A stretch of 64,000 bases of DNA from Flavobacterium sp. 1 (lineage in GTDB: Bacteria > Bacteroidota > Bacteroidia > Flavobacteriales > Flavobacteriaceae), in assembly GCF_002797935.1 (NCBI RefSeq), contig NZ_PGER01000001.1, forward strand, positions 496,001 through 560,000, written 5' to 3'. Positions 34,967 through 45,641 of this stretch are shown piece after piece (the first letter of the stretch is position 1; each line of letters opens with the position of its first letter). Position numbers and translations under genes: made by a program. A model generated the notes under the pieces. That model was not told the DNA's origin. It did no database searches and worked only from the letters and a program-made list of their open reading frames with translations.

Positions 34967-36484
34967 TTACCAAGGTGAATTTTGAGTCATATTGGGATTA
35001 TTATTCAATTCACTTTGTGGAATTGGATAATAGGAGAATTTAGTAGTAAAAAGTTGGTATCCGCCTACCTGACTCGCTTTGATTACTGTCTCTAAGGTTC
35101 CCCATCTTCTTAAATCAAAAAAGTGAAGTCCTTCACGAGCAAATTCAACATTTCTTTGATGCATAATCTGCGTCATCATTTGATCTTTAGACCATCCTAC
35201 CATCGAAATATCTGCCAACTTCGCTCTATCTCTAATTCTTTTCACCAATGGCGCTGCTCCAGTTACATTTCCTTGCATCGTTTTTGCTTCGGCAAGCATT
35301 AAAAGAACATCGGCATAACGCATTGCGAATTCATTCAATTCAGATTTCCAATCCCCTTCGTCATTATTCCACCAATTTTGATTTTTTCTAATCCATATAG
35401 CATTTGCTCCAAACTTTGATGCAAAATCAGAATTATAGTAAATACAACCAGGATAATTCCAAGCCAAAGTAGTCAAAGCTCTCGGATCAAATGAACCATC
35501 AACAGTTTTCTCTTTTGTCATCGCATTTAATAATACTGTCGTAGGCCATAATTCGTTCCAACCGCCTACTTCACCAGGTGCACATTCCTGAGCCATAGTT
35601 GTTGCTCTTGTTCTTTCCGCTGGGCTTCCTCCCCAAATAGTTGAACCACCAACTTTGCTAAACTGAATTTCAAAAACAGATTCTTTACTATTTTCATGTT
35701 TACCATCAAATAATTCAGCATAATTATCAACAAGACCATATCCATTTGTAGCTTCATTATTTACTAACTTATTAAATTGCTCTTCGGCTTTTGCCCAATC
35801 TTTCAAATACAAATATGTTTTGCCTAAAAAAGCTATTGCTGCATTTTTTGTCACTCTTCCTTTAAGAGCAGCTGGATAATTTTCAGGTAGTTTGCTATTG
35901 GCTGCAAATTGAAAATCAGCTATAACTTGATTCCAAACTTCAGCTTCGGTAGATTTTGATTTAAAATAATCGGCCTGAGTTTGTACTAAATCTGTAGTAA
36001 TAGGCACGCTTCCGTATTCATTAACCAAATTAAAATAATTCAATCCTCTTAAAAAGGTAGCCTCTGCTAATAGTTGCTCTCTTTTGGTTTCATCAATATT
36101 TTTAATTTGTGGTGCATAAGCAATTACTTGATTGGCACGGAAAATTCCAATATATAGGGCTTTAAATATCTCTCCCGTAAGATTCGTACCGGCATCATTT
36201 TTATACATAGAAACTGCATAACGATCCTGTACATCATTTCTTGCAACAAAATTTTCTGTTCTGTTTTCTTTAAGCTGCATGGCCTGTATTTCCCAATAAC
36301 CAGCATTATTATTGTCTACAAGAGTATTGTAAACTGTTGCTAATCCAGATTCAAGATCTTCAGGAGTTTTCCAAAAAGATGTGGTTGTTAATTGACTTGG
36401 GTTTTCTAATTCAAGGTTATTATCGCATGAACTTAATAATACAAGTCCAGATATTAAATATGATATAATTGATTTCTTTTTCAT
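34967..36484 (-). CDS. SusD/RagB-family outer-membrane lipoprotein
   Basis: 505 residues. Lipoprotein signal with lipobox LLSSC (SGLVLLSSCDNN). SusD-like TPR helices: EATFLRGLNYFNLVNEYGSV, KNAAIAFLGKTYLYLKDWAK and the C-terminal REGLHFFDLRRWGTLE. It is the surface glycan-binding lid of a SusCD transporter. It starts 11 bases after the SusC stop and is the last gene of the GH36-SusC-SusD operon. The ligand is presumably an alpha-galactoside from the neighbouring GH36. Confidence 0.95.
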   Translation of the reverse strand: MKKKSIISYLISGLVLLSSCDNNLELENPSQLTTTSFWKTPEDLESGLATVYNTLVDNNNAGYWEIQAMQLKENRTENFVARNDVQDRYAVSMYKNDAGTNLTGEIFKALYIGIFRANQVIAYAPQIKNIDETKREQLLAEATFLRGLNYFNLVNEYGSVPITTDLVQTQADYFKSKSTEAEVWNQVIADFQFAANSKLPENYPAALKGRVTKNAAIAFLGKTYLYLKDWAKAEEQFNKLVNNEATNGYGLVDNYAELFDGKHENSKESVFEIQFSKVGGSTIWGGSPAERTRATTMAQECAPGEVGGWNELWPTTVLLNAMTKEKTVDGSFDPRALTTLAWNYPGCIYYNSDFASKFGANAIWIRKNQNWWNNDEGDWKSELNEFAMRYADVLLMLAEAKTMQGNVTGAAPLVKRIRDRAKLADISMVGWSKDQMMTQIMHQRNVEFAREGLHFFDLRRWGTLETVIKASQVGGYQLFTTKFSYYPIPQSELNNNPNMTQNSPW

Positions 36485-36495
36485 TTTTTATCGAT

Positions 36496-39400
36496 TTAAA
36501 AGTTAATTTGCAGACCAAAAAGTATAGTCTTGCTTAAAGGATATGATTTATAGTCAACCCCTCTTCCCCCCAATGCATCTGCAGACACATCCGGGTTATA
36601 ACCCGTATATTTAGTAAAAGTGTAAAGGTTATCTCCTGCAAAATAAATTCTGCATCTATCTATAGATACTTGTTTTGTTATGCTGTTTGGTATTGTATAT
36701 CCAACTTGAATCGTTTTGATTCTTAGATAAGACCCGTCTTCTAGAAAACGATCAGAATAATCTGCTCCGTTATTGTTTTTATCATCAATATCTAATCTTG
36801 GGAAATTTGAATTTGGATTAAAAGTATAGGAATCTAATGTTGCGCTAGAATAGTTAATATTGGCTCTTACTGTTTCAAGATCTGTTTTATTTCCATTATA
36901 AAGCTTGTTTCCTTGAGTTCCCTGTAAAGCCAGAGTAAAGTCAATTCCTTTCCAATCTCCTTGAAATCTCATTCCATATTCAAACTTAGGAAAAGCGCTT
37001 CCTTTGTATTGTCTATCCTCTCCATTAATTTCACCATCACCATTATAATCTATATATCTGATATCTCCAATTTGTGCATTTGGCTGAATCGGTTTTCCAT
37101 CTTTTTTATAAGCGTCAATTTCTGCCTGAGATCTAAATAATCCATCAGTGTCCACTAGAAAAAAGGAATAAATTGGATAACCCACTTTGCTATATGTTAC
37201 CGGAGCACCGTGAAATGAACCTTTACCACCTTCTATTACCTGACTTCCTGTACTAAGCTCATCTACATTATTTTTAATACTTGAGATATTACCTGTTATA
37301 TTGAAGTTGAAATCTCCAATTTTTTCATTGTAGGTTAAACTCATTTCATATCCTTTATTGGATACGTTTCCAGCATTCGTATAAGGATTGTCACTTGATC
37401 CAACAGATAGTGGAATTGGAACTCTCAGGAGTAAATCTGAAGTTTGTTTTTTAAAATAGTCAAATGTATATTGCAATTTTCCGCTCCATAAATCCAGATC
37501 TAAACCAAAATCTGATGTTGCTGTTGATTCCCATTTTAAACCAACTGCCGGATAATTAGTCTGAATATTACCACTCCATAATGTGTTTGGCTCTCCTGCT
37601 CCGTAACTGATTCCTGAAGTAATTAATCCTAAGTATTGATAATCTCCAATTTCCTGATTTCCCAATACACCATAACTAGCGCGTAATTTCAAATCTGTTA
37701 TTGGAGTTTTTAGATTCGTAAAAAAGTTCTCTTTACCGATGCTCCACGCTCCAGAAACAGAAGGGAAATCACCCCATTTGTTATTTTGACTAAATCGTGA
37801 TGATCCGTCACGTCTGATGGTAGCTGACAAAGTATATTTACTATCATAAGAGTATATTACACGCCCTAAATAAGAAACCAAATTGCTCTCTGTATTGAAA
37901 CCGTTTGCTGCTGGTTGAACTGCTCCAGAAAGCGTATATATATTATCCGGTATTCCGCTAACTGAACTTGTTACTGATTTGAAAGTATTATTATATACGG
38001 TATATCCAGCCAAAGCATTCACATAACTCTTACCAAAAGATTTTGTATAATTTAATGTGTTTTCTACCTGAGTATATAGATTAAATTGATCCAGATGAGT
38101 TAAATCGTTATCTAAGTTTTTAAAGAATCCACCTACCTCATATCGAGGAGAATAATTATCTCTTTTATAATCTGATACAGTCGCCCCAACACTTAACTTA
38201 TATTTAAAACCATCAAAAAAGTTAGCTTCAAGATAAGTATTTAATAAGGCTTGATAAGTATCACTTGTTACATCAAAAAGATTCAATGCTGCTATCGGGT
38301 TAAAGATATCCGTTACAGGGCCTGAAGCTCCACCGTATCCTCCCACAGCATCTTCATTATAAACAGCAAAACCAGGGATCATTGTGATAGCCGCTCCTAC
38401 AACATTACTTCCTTGTCCCGGTACACCTGGTAATTCTTTTCTTTTTTCTTTGGTTAACAAAATTGTTTCCCCAATTTTAAAAATTCCTTTTTTATAATCT
38501 GATTTTACCCTTATATTAAAACGGTCGTAATTTGTTTCTTTGACTACACCGTCTTGATTAAAGTAATTTAAAGACATACTGTATTTTAAATTATCTGATC
38601 CTCCTGAAAATCCTAAAGAATAATTTTGAGTAGGTGCAGCTCTAAAAATTCCGTCTTGATAATTTACTCCAGCTCCACCAACTTCAGGATTAAGAGAAAT
38701 AGGTAATGGCGCTTTTCCAGCTGCAGCATATGCAGCATTACTTACTTTTGCCCACTCTTCCTGATTCAATAAACTTAATTGTTTTGTTACAGTAGAATAA
38801 CCTCCAAATACATCCAAAGAAACCTTGATATCCCCTTTTTTTCCACTCTTAGTGGTAATAATGACAACACCATTTGCAGCTCTCGAGCCATAAATTGCAG
38901 CCGCAGCCGCATCTTTTAAAACTTCGATTGATTCAATATCATTTGGACTTAAGCTGTTCATAGACGCAACCTGAATATCATCTACCAAAATCAAAGGAGT
39001 GTTATTGTTCAATGAACCCGCTCCCCTTATCTGAATTCTGGTGCCAGAACCGGGACTTCCTCCTGCCGATTCTACAGAAACTCCTGCAACCTTACCTTGA
39101 ATAGCACTACCTAAGTTCGTATTACTCTGAGAGTCTAGCTGTTTTGCTTTTAGACTACTTATAGCACCAGTTGTACTACTTTTTTTCACGCTGCCATATC
39201 CTATTATAACAACTTCATTTAAGGCATTACTTTCTTCGTTTAATGAAACATTAATAACCTCTCTGTCATTTATTGCTTCTTCAATTGTAGTATAGCCAAT
39301 GTATGAGAAAACTAATATTTCTTTAGAATTGGCTACATTTAATTTATAACTTCCATCAAAATCTGTAATAGTTGCATTGGTAGTTCCTTTGACGGTCACT

Positions 39401-39564
39401 GTAACGCCCGGAATTTGAGCTGTTTTGGCATCTCGAACAGTTCCTGTAATAGTATTTTGAGCTTGCATACTAATGCATGAGGTCAAAATAAAAATCGACA
39501 GTGCGAGTTTTGATTTAATGAAAGATCCTAATTTTTTCATTCGATTAACATTCTTTTTTTTCAT
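36496..39564 (-). CDS. SusC/RagA-family TonB-linked outer-membrane transporter
   Basis: 1022 residues. Signal peptide (LALSIFILTSCISMQAQ). N-terminal carboxypeptidase-D-like domain (TITGTVRDAKTAQIPGVTVT) and TonB-box/plug region (NEVVIIGYGSVKKSSTTGAI, IQIRGAGSLNNNTPLILVDD, IEVLKDAAAAAIYGSRAANG). A ~800-residue beta-barrel ends in the aromatic LFGLQINF. It imports glycan fragments with its SusD partner immediately downstream. GH36 precedes it by 152 bases on the same strand. Confidence 0.96.
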   Translation of the reverse strand: MKKKNVNRMKKLGSFIKSKLALSIFILTSCISMQAQNTITGTVRDAKTAQIPGVTVTVKGTTNATITDFDGSYKLNVANSKEILVFSYIGYTTIEEAINDREVINVSLNEESNALNEVVIIGYGSVKKSSTTGAISSLKAKQLDSQSNTNLGSAIQGKVAGVSVESAGGSPGSGTRIQIRGAGSLNNNTPLILVDDIQVASMNSLSPNDIESIEVLKDAAAAAIYGSRAANGVVIITTKSGKKGDIKVSLDVFGGYSTVTKQLSLLNQEEWAKVSNAAYAAAGKAPLPISLNPEVGGAGVNYQDGIFRAAPTQNYSLGFSGGSDNLKYSMSLNYFNQDGVVKETNYDRFNIRVKSDYKKGIFKIGETILLTKEKRKELPGVPGQGSNVVGAAITMIPGFAVYNEDAVGGYGGASGPVTDIFNPIAALNLFDVTSDTYQALLNTYLEANFFDGFKYKLSVGATVSDYKRDNYSPRYEVGGFFKNLDNDLTHLDQFNLYTQVENTLNYTKSFGKSYVNALAGYTVYNNTFKSVTSSVSGIPDNIYTLSGAVQPAANGFNTESNLVSYLGRVIYSYDSKYTLSATIRRDGSSRFSQNNKWGDFPSVSGAWSIGKENFFTNLKTPITDLKLRASYGVLGNQEIGDYQYLGLITSGISYGAGEPNTLWSGNIQTNYPAVGLKWESTATSDFGLDLDLWSGKLQYTFDYFKKQTSDLLLRVPIPLSVGSSDNPYTNAGNVSNKGYEMSLTYNEKIGDFNFNITGNISSIKNNVDELSTGSQVIEGGKGSFHGAPVTYSKVGYPIYSFFLVDTDGLFRSQAEIDAYKKDGKPIQPNAQIGDIRYIDYNGDGEINGEDRQYKGSAFPKFEYGMRFQGDWKGIDFTLALQGTQGNKLYNGNKTDLETVRANINYSSATLDSYTFNPNSNFPRLDIDDKNNNGADYSDRFLEDGSYLRIKTIQVGYTIPNSITKQVSIDRCRIYFAGDNLYTFTKYTGYNPDVSADALGGRGVDYKSYPLSKTILFGLQINF

Positions 39565-39716
39565 AATTTCATAGTTTTAAAAATTGGTTGGTTAATATTT
39601 AATGTTATTTATTCTCCTTTTTAAGAAAAAAGTAGTAGTCTTAGCTTAAATTTGAATTGAAAAAAGTAAGCGCCCATTTGACAAGTTGCTTTCACTACAT
39701 TTGGGAGGACGGGTTC

Positions 39717-41912
39717 TTATTGTACTGTAATCTCTATCACTTTGCTGCTCATGAGGTCACTAGTAAATGCGTCGAGTCCAACTTTCATCAGGTAATCTCC
39801 GGAATACACCTTGCTGTTTTCTTTAAGTGTAGATGCTTGACCGGGCAAAAGATTGATTTCCTTAACTTGATATTGCTTCAAAGCGTCCAATCCCTGAAGC
39901 TTTACTTTTAGGAGTTTTTCTTTAAATCTTGGAAATATATCATAAGCATATAATACTGCTTTTGACTGGGCATCATCTACATACATTACCGATGTATGGT
40001 TACTCTCGTAAGGAGATGCCAGACGGTATAGGTTACCATCAAAAATGACTTTTTTAAGGCGTTTGAAGTTGGCAACGGCAAGTTTTGCAAACTCAATTTC
40101 ATCCTTTTTGAGTTCTTCCAGTGAAATGTCAAATCCCAATTTTTCCATCATCGCCACTTCTATCCTGAATTTGATACTTGCCGTCTTATTCCAGCTCGTT
40201 ACGTGCGCCGCCATAGCTTTTGATGGAAAAAATTGCGAGAAGCCCCACTGTATATAAAGCCTTTCTACCGGATCGGTATTATCACTTGGCCAAAATTCAG
40301 AGAAATATTTCAGGGCTTCGTAATCGCAACGGGCACCACCTCCTGAACATAACATCAGTTCAATATTCGGATACTTGTCTTTCACCCTTTTGAACACATT
40401 GTAGATTCCATGGATGTGGTCTATATACAGCTGCTCTTGGTTTGCTTTCAGGTAAGGAGAATAGACATTGGTAATTGGACTATTACAGTCCCATTTGAAA
40501 AAAGCGAGATCTGGGTTCTCTTTCATCAGATTATCGACCACGCCAAAGACATAATCCTGAACCTTAGGGTTGCTCAAATCCAGTACCAATTGATTGCGGT
40601 AATAGTAAGTTTCTCTATTAGGGAGGGCAATAGCCCATTCTGGATGTTTTTGGTACAATTCACTCTTCGGGTTCACCATTTCCGGTTCTATCCATATACC
40701 GAATTTAACATCGGCCTCTTTGGATAATTTTACCAATCCGGGAACTCCGTTGGGTAGTTTACTCTTCATTGCTTGCCAATCTCCTAATCCTGCGTGGTCA
40801 TCCACTCGAGGATATTTGTTGCCAAACCATCCGTCATCCAACAGGAACATATCAACACCAAGTTCTTTGGCTTCGCCCATCAGTTTAGCTAGCTTTGCCT
40901 CATCAAAATCAAATTGGGTGGCTTCCCAGTTGTTCAGTAAGGTCAAACGGTCTCCTTTTCCATCCTTTAACTGATAATTTCTTGCCCATGAATGAAGGTT
41001 CCTGCTGGCTTTTCCGGTTCCTTCATTACTTAGTGTGAAGATAAACTCGGGAGTTTTAAAAACAGTGTTTGGCTTCAGTTCATAGTTGGAAGCATAAGGA
41101 TTAATACCCGTGATGACCCGAAGGTTACCCGCATTATCGACCTCAAAAGTAAACTGAAAGTTTCCTGTCCAACCGATGGTACCAAGAATAACATTTCCTT
41201 GGGTTTCGGAAACGGGCTGCCCAAGGCCCAACTGGAAGAACGGATAGGAATGCATGGCTGCCCTTGAGCCAAGCTTTGTTTCCAGAACTTTTTTGCCAAA
41301 CTGCAACTGCTGTGAGGATATCTGTACTTCTTTCGCCCAGTCACCGCTGAATTCAGTCAGGAAATATTTGCTGTCCTCAAAATATAGCATATTGGATGCA
41401 TAACGGCTTATCCTTACAGGGTTTTTCTCATTATGTGTAATCTCTGTCCACGATTTAATAACATTTTCCTTCTTATAAGCTACATAGAACATTTTTATAT
41501 TTAATGGATATACCTTGTCCTTGAGCTCGATGACCGTCTCTGTAATGTTCGCATCCAGTGCTTTTTGTTGATGCGAAACATAGGTCGGGATAGAAGTCAG
41601 GTTTCCATCGTTATGCTGTATGGCAAATGCCGGTTCAAAGAAATCTTCACCACCCGAAGCTGGATATGCTTCAAATCCCCTTATTTTGACTGCACCATCA
41701 GAAGCTGGGCGGGCAAGATAATAAGGAAGCTCCTTGATATCTGATTCCGAAAGTAGCCTGTCTCCAAGATAGGTTTGGTACAACCTGCCGTTTGGTGCGG
41801 TTTTTAGGATCAGGTCCGTTTCTTTAGTTGAAACCCTGATAGTAGTCTGTGCTTGCGTCTCTATAAACATGGTCGTAAGCATTAATGTAATGAGTAAATT
41901 TGTTCGTATCAT
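39717..41912 (-). CDS. Secreted GH36 alpha-galactosidase
   Basis: 731 residues with signal peptide (LLITLMLTTMFIETQAQ). N-terminal beta-supersandwich, then the TIM barrel: DMFLLDDGWFGNKYPRVDDH and FGIWIEPEMVNP. The nucleophile is in FFKWDCN (Asp475), LCSGGGARCDYE follows, and the acid/base is in FWPSDNTDP (Asp544). These are the full GH36 signatures. It hydrolyses terminal alpha-galactosyl residues, probably of raffinose-type or galactomannan oligosaccharides. As first gene of the GH36-SusC-SusD operon, divergent from a DUF6377 regulator, it defines the locus as alpha-galactoside utilisation. Confidence 0.95.
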   Translation of the reverse strand: MIRTNLLITLMLTTMFIETQAQTTIRVSTKETDLILKTAPNGRLYQTYLGDRLLSESDIKELPYYLARPASDGAVKIRGFEAYPASGGEDFFEPAFAIQHNDGNLTSIPTYVSHQQKALDANITETVIELKDKVYPLNIKMFYVAYKKENVIKSWTEITHNEKNPVRISRYASNMLYFEDSKYFLTEFSGDWAKEVQISSQQLQFGKKVLETKLGSRAAMHSYPFFQLGLGQPVSETQGNVILGTIGWTGNFQFTFEVDNAGNLRVITGINPYASNYELKPNTVFKTPEFIFTLSNEGTGKASRNLHSWARNYQLKDGKGDRLTLLNNWEATQFDFDEAKLAKLMGEAKELGVDMFLLDDGWFGNKYPRVDDHAGLGDWQAMKSKLPNGVPGLVKLSKEADVKFGIWIEPEMVNPKSELYQKHPEWAIALPNRETYYYRNQLVLDLSNPKVQDYVFGVVDNLMKENPDLAFFKWDCNSPITNVYSPYLKANQEQLYIDHIHGIYNVFKRVKDKYPNIELMLCSGGGARCDYEALKYFSEFWPSDNTDPVERLYIQWGFSQFFPSKAMAAHVTSWNKTASIKFRIEVAMMEKLGFDISLEELKKDEIEFAKLAVANFKRLKKVIFDGNLYRLASPYESNHTSVMYVDDAQSKAVLYAYDIFPRFKEKLLKVKLQGLDALKQYQVKEINLLPGQASTLKENSKVYSGDYLMKVGLDAFTSDLMSSKVIEITVQ

Positions 41913-42154
41913 ATCTATTCTATATCGATTGAATTTTCATTTTTTTATATAGGGGCTAAATTATAGAGAACGATTAGTTTAATGAAAAAAAGTAGATGAC
42001 AAGTAGCTTTATTTTTAAAATAAAAACCATAAATGATTGTATATCAGTTATTTATTTATTTATACAAGATTGGTGTGAAGAAAGCTAAAGTAGATTCGTT
42101 TTTTGTATTTTTACTAAAATTTTATCGTTTAATATTATAAATTGTTATTTTATT

Positions 42155-43771
42155 ATGAAGAATATTATGTACTTGTTAATTATAGTGATATTATTCCAGT
42201 CTTGTCAGAAAGCTGATGTCAATAACAGGTCTCTGAAGACTCTGGATAAGGTACTCACAGATAATTCTATGATAGCTGCAAAAGAGAACAAACTAGACAG
42301 CTTGAAGCGTCTTGTAAATGACACCTCAGATCCGTTTATTAAATATGAAACCTATAATCAGATCATTGATGGTTATCTTTGGTATAGGTCAGACTCTGCA
42401 TATGCTTATATTGAAAAAAGTATGAAGATTGCGAAGGTATTGGACAACAGTAAAATGTCCAACCAGCTTACTTTGACCTATTCAATTATGCTATCCACAT
42501 CTGGTCTGTTAAATGAATCATCACAAATCTTGAAGAAAATCAATAGGCAGAGATTGGACAAGTCTTTGCTTCGCGATTATTATTACGCTCAGGAAAGGTT
42601 TTACTACGTATCTTCGGAATTTAGTCACGATAATTATTACACCCCACTTTATAAAAAACAGGAACGGATCTATCAGGATTCCGTTCGCTCCACTTATCTG
42701 GAAAATTCTGTTGAATATAATAAATACACCGCTAATCTAATGGTAAATGCTGGTGAATATCTTAAAGCCCGAGATTTGCTTGAGAAAACAATCCCCAGCC
42801 TGAACAAACCGACGAGATTTGCTGCAATGATCTATTACGACCTTGCCGGAATCTATAAGATATTAAAAAATGACAGGCTATATGAATATTACCTCATTCA
42901 GGCGTCCATTGTAGACAGGCAAATCCCCACTAAAGAAAATGCAGCTATCAAGGATCTGGCCTTTTATCTCTATAAGAATAAACTCCAGGATATTGATAGA
43001 GCCAATTTATACATTCAGTCGGCCCTGAACGACGCACGCTTTTACAATAATAGACAACGAATCTTACAGATATCCGAGAAGTTACCCTTGATCGTAAATG
43101 CCTTTCAGGAAAAAAGCAGTAGGGAAAATATACATTTAAAATATTCCATTATTGTAATCAGTATTTTATCAATTTTCATTACATGCTCTTTAATATTTAT
43201 TTACAGACAGGTAAGACAATTGCGAAAGGCCAGATTGGCGGTGGATTGGCTAAACAATGAACTGCAGTTCTACAACAACGAGCTGCAACAGCTTAATAGC
43301 AAACTTCATCATGCAAACGAAACGCGTGAGGAGAATGTAGGATTTTTTATGGATTTATGTTCTTCATATATCAATAAACTTGATGATTACAAACAGATTG
43401 TGAAGAGCAAGATCATCAATAACAGAATCAATGATCTATTGAAGAATATTGATTCGCAGCAATTCGCCAAATCAGATAAGAATGATTTTTTTGTAAGTTT
43501 TGACCGGGCTGTACTTAGCCTCTTTCCCAATTTCGTTGATAATGTGAATAAGCTTATGAAAGAAGATAGTCAGTTACAACTCAAAAAGGGTGAAATTTTA
43601 AATAGTGAACTGCGTGTCCTCGCGCTGATACGATTAGGAATAGATAGCAGTAGTAAGATAGCTTCCTTTCTGCACTATTCTCCCCAAACGATCTACAATT
43701 ACCGTGTCAAACTGAAGAAAAGTTCGCGGTTTGTACGAGAAGATTTCGAGCAACAGATCAAAAATATGTGA
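42155..43771 (+). CDS. Membrane-anchored TPR regulator with DUF6377-type C-terminus
   Basis: 538 residues. Lipoprotein-like start (LLIIVILFQSCQ), TPR-like helices (~30-310), membrane helix (YSIIVISILSIFITCSLIFI), coiled coil and C-terminal helix-turn-helix (SELRVLALIRLGIDSSSKIA, SPQTIYNYRVKLKK). It is collinear with the protein at 5645 and shares its C-terminal motif almost residue for residue. Divergent from the GH36 operon across a 242-base shared upstream region, it is the probable local regulator. How a membrane-bound helix-turn-helix reaches its operator is not settled. Confidence 0.85.
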   Translation: MKNIMYLLIIVILFQSCQKADVNNRSLKTLDKVLTDNSMIAAKENKLDSLKRLVNDTSDPFIKYETYNQIIDGYLWYRSDSAYAYIEKSMKIAKVLDNSKMSNQLTLTYSIMLSTSGLLNESSQILKKINRQRLDKSLLRDYYYAQERFYYVSSEFSHDNYYTPLYKKQERIYQDSVRSTYLENSVEYNKYTANLMVNAGEYLKARDLLEKTIPSLNKPTRFAAMIYYDLAGIYKILKNDRLYEYYLIQASIVDRQIPTKENAAIKDLAFYLYKNKLQDIDRANLYIQSALNDARFYNNRQRILQISEKLPLIVNAFQEKSSRENIHLKYSIIVISILSIFITCSLIFIYRQVRQLRKARLAVDWLNNELQFYNNELQQLNSKLHHANETREENVGFFMDLCSSYINKLDDYKQIVKSKIINNRINDLLKNIDSQQFAKSDKNDFFVSFDRAVLSLFPNFVDNVNKLMKEDSQLQLKKGEILNSELRVLALIRLGIDSSSKIASFLHYSPQTIYNYRVKLKKSSRFVREDFEQQIKNM

Positions 43772-43926
43772 GAGATTCAGCAAATCATTAACTAAACTGG
43801 AAAAATTTGTGAGACAGACCATATTCTTTCAGTATAAGAGCCTGTTTAAAAATGTAAAATAAAACCATTATGGGTTAAAGAAACCGATTGAAATTAGTCT
43901 TTTTGTAGCGATTAAACAATAAAAAG

Positions 43927-44040
43927 ATGTATCCAACCGATTTAACAGAAACCCAGTAGCAATTTATACAAAAAACTTTAGATTTAAGTAATAGAAAACG
44001 TAATCATAGGGCATTCGCTTTTAAAATTTTGAAATTGGAT
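43927..44040 (+). pseudogene. N-terminal relic of an IS5-type transposase
   Basis: Reads MYPTDLTETQ, stop, QFIQKTLDLSNRKRNH. The TAG replaces the Trp expected in TETQWQFI. The frame degenerates after ~30 codons. The family is judged from the N-terminal pattern. Confidence 0.55.
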
Positions 44041-44129
44041 TGAAAAGGCTTAATCCTGCAGTATGAATGGCAGGCGGTCTGCCATAAAAAAATTGACCAC
44101 AAGCCGCCCGCCCTGAATCAGAGCATTTA

Positions 44130-44500
44130 CTTATCAAAGATTGCTTCACCACATTGAAAGACACCAGACGAACTAGTAAAGGGAACATAAAGTACAGTTT
44201 GGAAGAGAATTATCCTCCTAACGCTTTCGGCAGTTGTCAGCGGTTTTCAAACCTATGAGCTCATTGAAGGATTCGGAGAAGAGAAGCTCGATTGGCTTCG
44301 CAAGTTTTATCCTTATAAATATGGATCTCCATCTCATGACACTTTGGGCGAATTTTTCAGCAGGATAAAGCCAAAAGAATTTGCCAAATGCCTTATCGAA
44401 TTCACAAAAGCACTGGCAAAGCATGATTCAAAAGTCATAGCCCTTGACGGAAAAACCGTAAAAGGATTCCTTACCCAAGATGGTTTATCCATTGCACATC
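44130..44500 (+). pseudogene. Relic of an ISAs1-family transposase
   Basis: After a frameshift the sequence reads SAVVSGFQTYELIEGFGEEK, LDWLRKFYPYKYGSPSHDTL, GEFFSRIKPKEFAKCL and KVIALDGKTVKGF. These are ISAs1 (H-repeat) transposase N-terminal and first-Asp segments. Similarity ends at about 44500, exactly where the antisense PepSY gene ends, so the C-terminal half is lost. An upstream segment (FTTLKDTRRTSKGNIKYSLE) in another frame shows the start is frameshifted. Confidence 0.7.
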
Positions 44501-44501
44501 C

Positions 44502-45598
44502 TTACTGCTTTCTGTACCAAATCAACAATCCCGTAATAGGTAATGTGATAGCAAAAAGACATACTAAAAAGGCTAGGATTTTTGTTGGATATCCATAAAT
44601 GCTTCCTGTATGAATAGGGTAAATAAGTCGTCGGACTTTATCGCCATTGCTAAAAGATTCATAAGGTTTGATTTTTAAAATTTTACCTGTGTATTTATCG
44701 AAATAGGCCATACTTGAAATATTGGGAATCGATTTTTCAAGATTTAGCTTAATGACCATTATACTGTTTATTGTGTCGGATGGGATCCTGATCTGAGTAT
44801 CTCCTTTGTATCTATAAATACTATCAGTTTTTGAAAATAGGTTCTGATAAAAAAAAGTTTTATCAAGCTTTGGATCAATTTTAGTTGGATTTTCCACTTT
44901 AGCCGATGGTTTTTCCGCTGTTCCATCTGCCAATAAATACATACCGCTTTCGAACCATTTAAAAGACCAGGTTAGTCCTGTTAGTGATATTATCAAAAGA
45001 ATAATGAAAGTATAGAAACCGAAAGTCGAGTGAAAATCCCAATTGACTCTTTTAAAAGAGGCGCTCCATTTTACGGTTAATCTTTGCTTTAGGTTTTTTA
45101 TTTTTTTTGGCCACCATAAAATAAGCCCCGAAAGCAGCATGAAAACAAAGATAAGGCAACTGCAGCCCGTAATAAATTTTCCAGCTTCCCCTAAAATTAA
45201 GTGGCGATGCAAATCGAGCACAATAGAAAAAAACCTGCTTTTTTCAGGAATTGTTGCCAATACTTTTCCAGTGTAAGGATCTACAGAGAAAATCTGATCA
45301 TTTTTCTGGGCATCGGTTCCGGAAATAATTATGCTTCTTTGCGGATTTTCATAAGTTTGAATGCGGTCTAATTCCGTGATTGCATATTGCTTTCGGATAG
45401 CATTAACGTAGAGATCAACAGGCATTTTTTCTGTTCCGATGGTTGAAACTTTATAGAATTCGGGATTTATAAAAGCATCGATTTCTTCTTCAAAAACTAA
45501 AAGACTTCCAGTCAGCGCCACAATAAATACAATAAGCCCGGACAAAAGTCCGAGCCATAAATGTAGAAAATTAATATTTTTTTTAATGTTTTATTCAT
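44502..45598 (-). CDS. PepSY-associated TM protein, apparent frameshift near the start
   Basis: Four membrane helices and PepSY-type periplasmic loops. LLSGLIVFIVALTGSLLVFE, HRHLILGEAGKFITG, LLSGLILWWPKKIK and LPITGLLIWYRKQ are hallmarks of the inner-membrane proteins paired with siderophore receptors. The continuous open frame starts only at 45545, inside TM1. The ATG at 45598 (MNKTLKK) would give the usual NINFLHLWLGLLSG start if the A8 run (45577-45584) had one more base. It is probably a homopolymer error or a true frameshift. The C-terminus abuts the ISAs1 relic. Role: likely iron release or reduction with the adjacent receptor. Confidence 0.8.
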
Positions 45599-45641
45599 CT
45601 AAATAGGATATGGAAAAATATTTTAAATATAGCTAAAGCTT

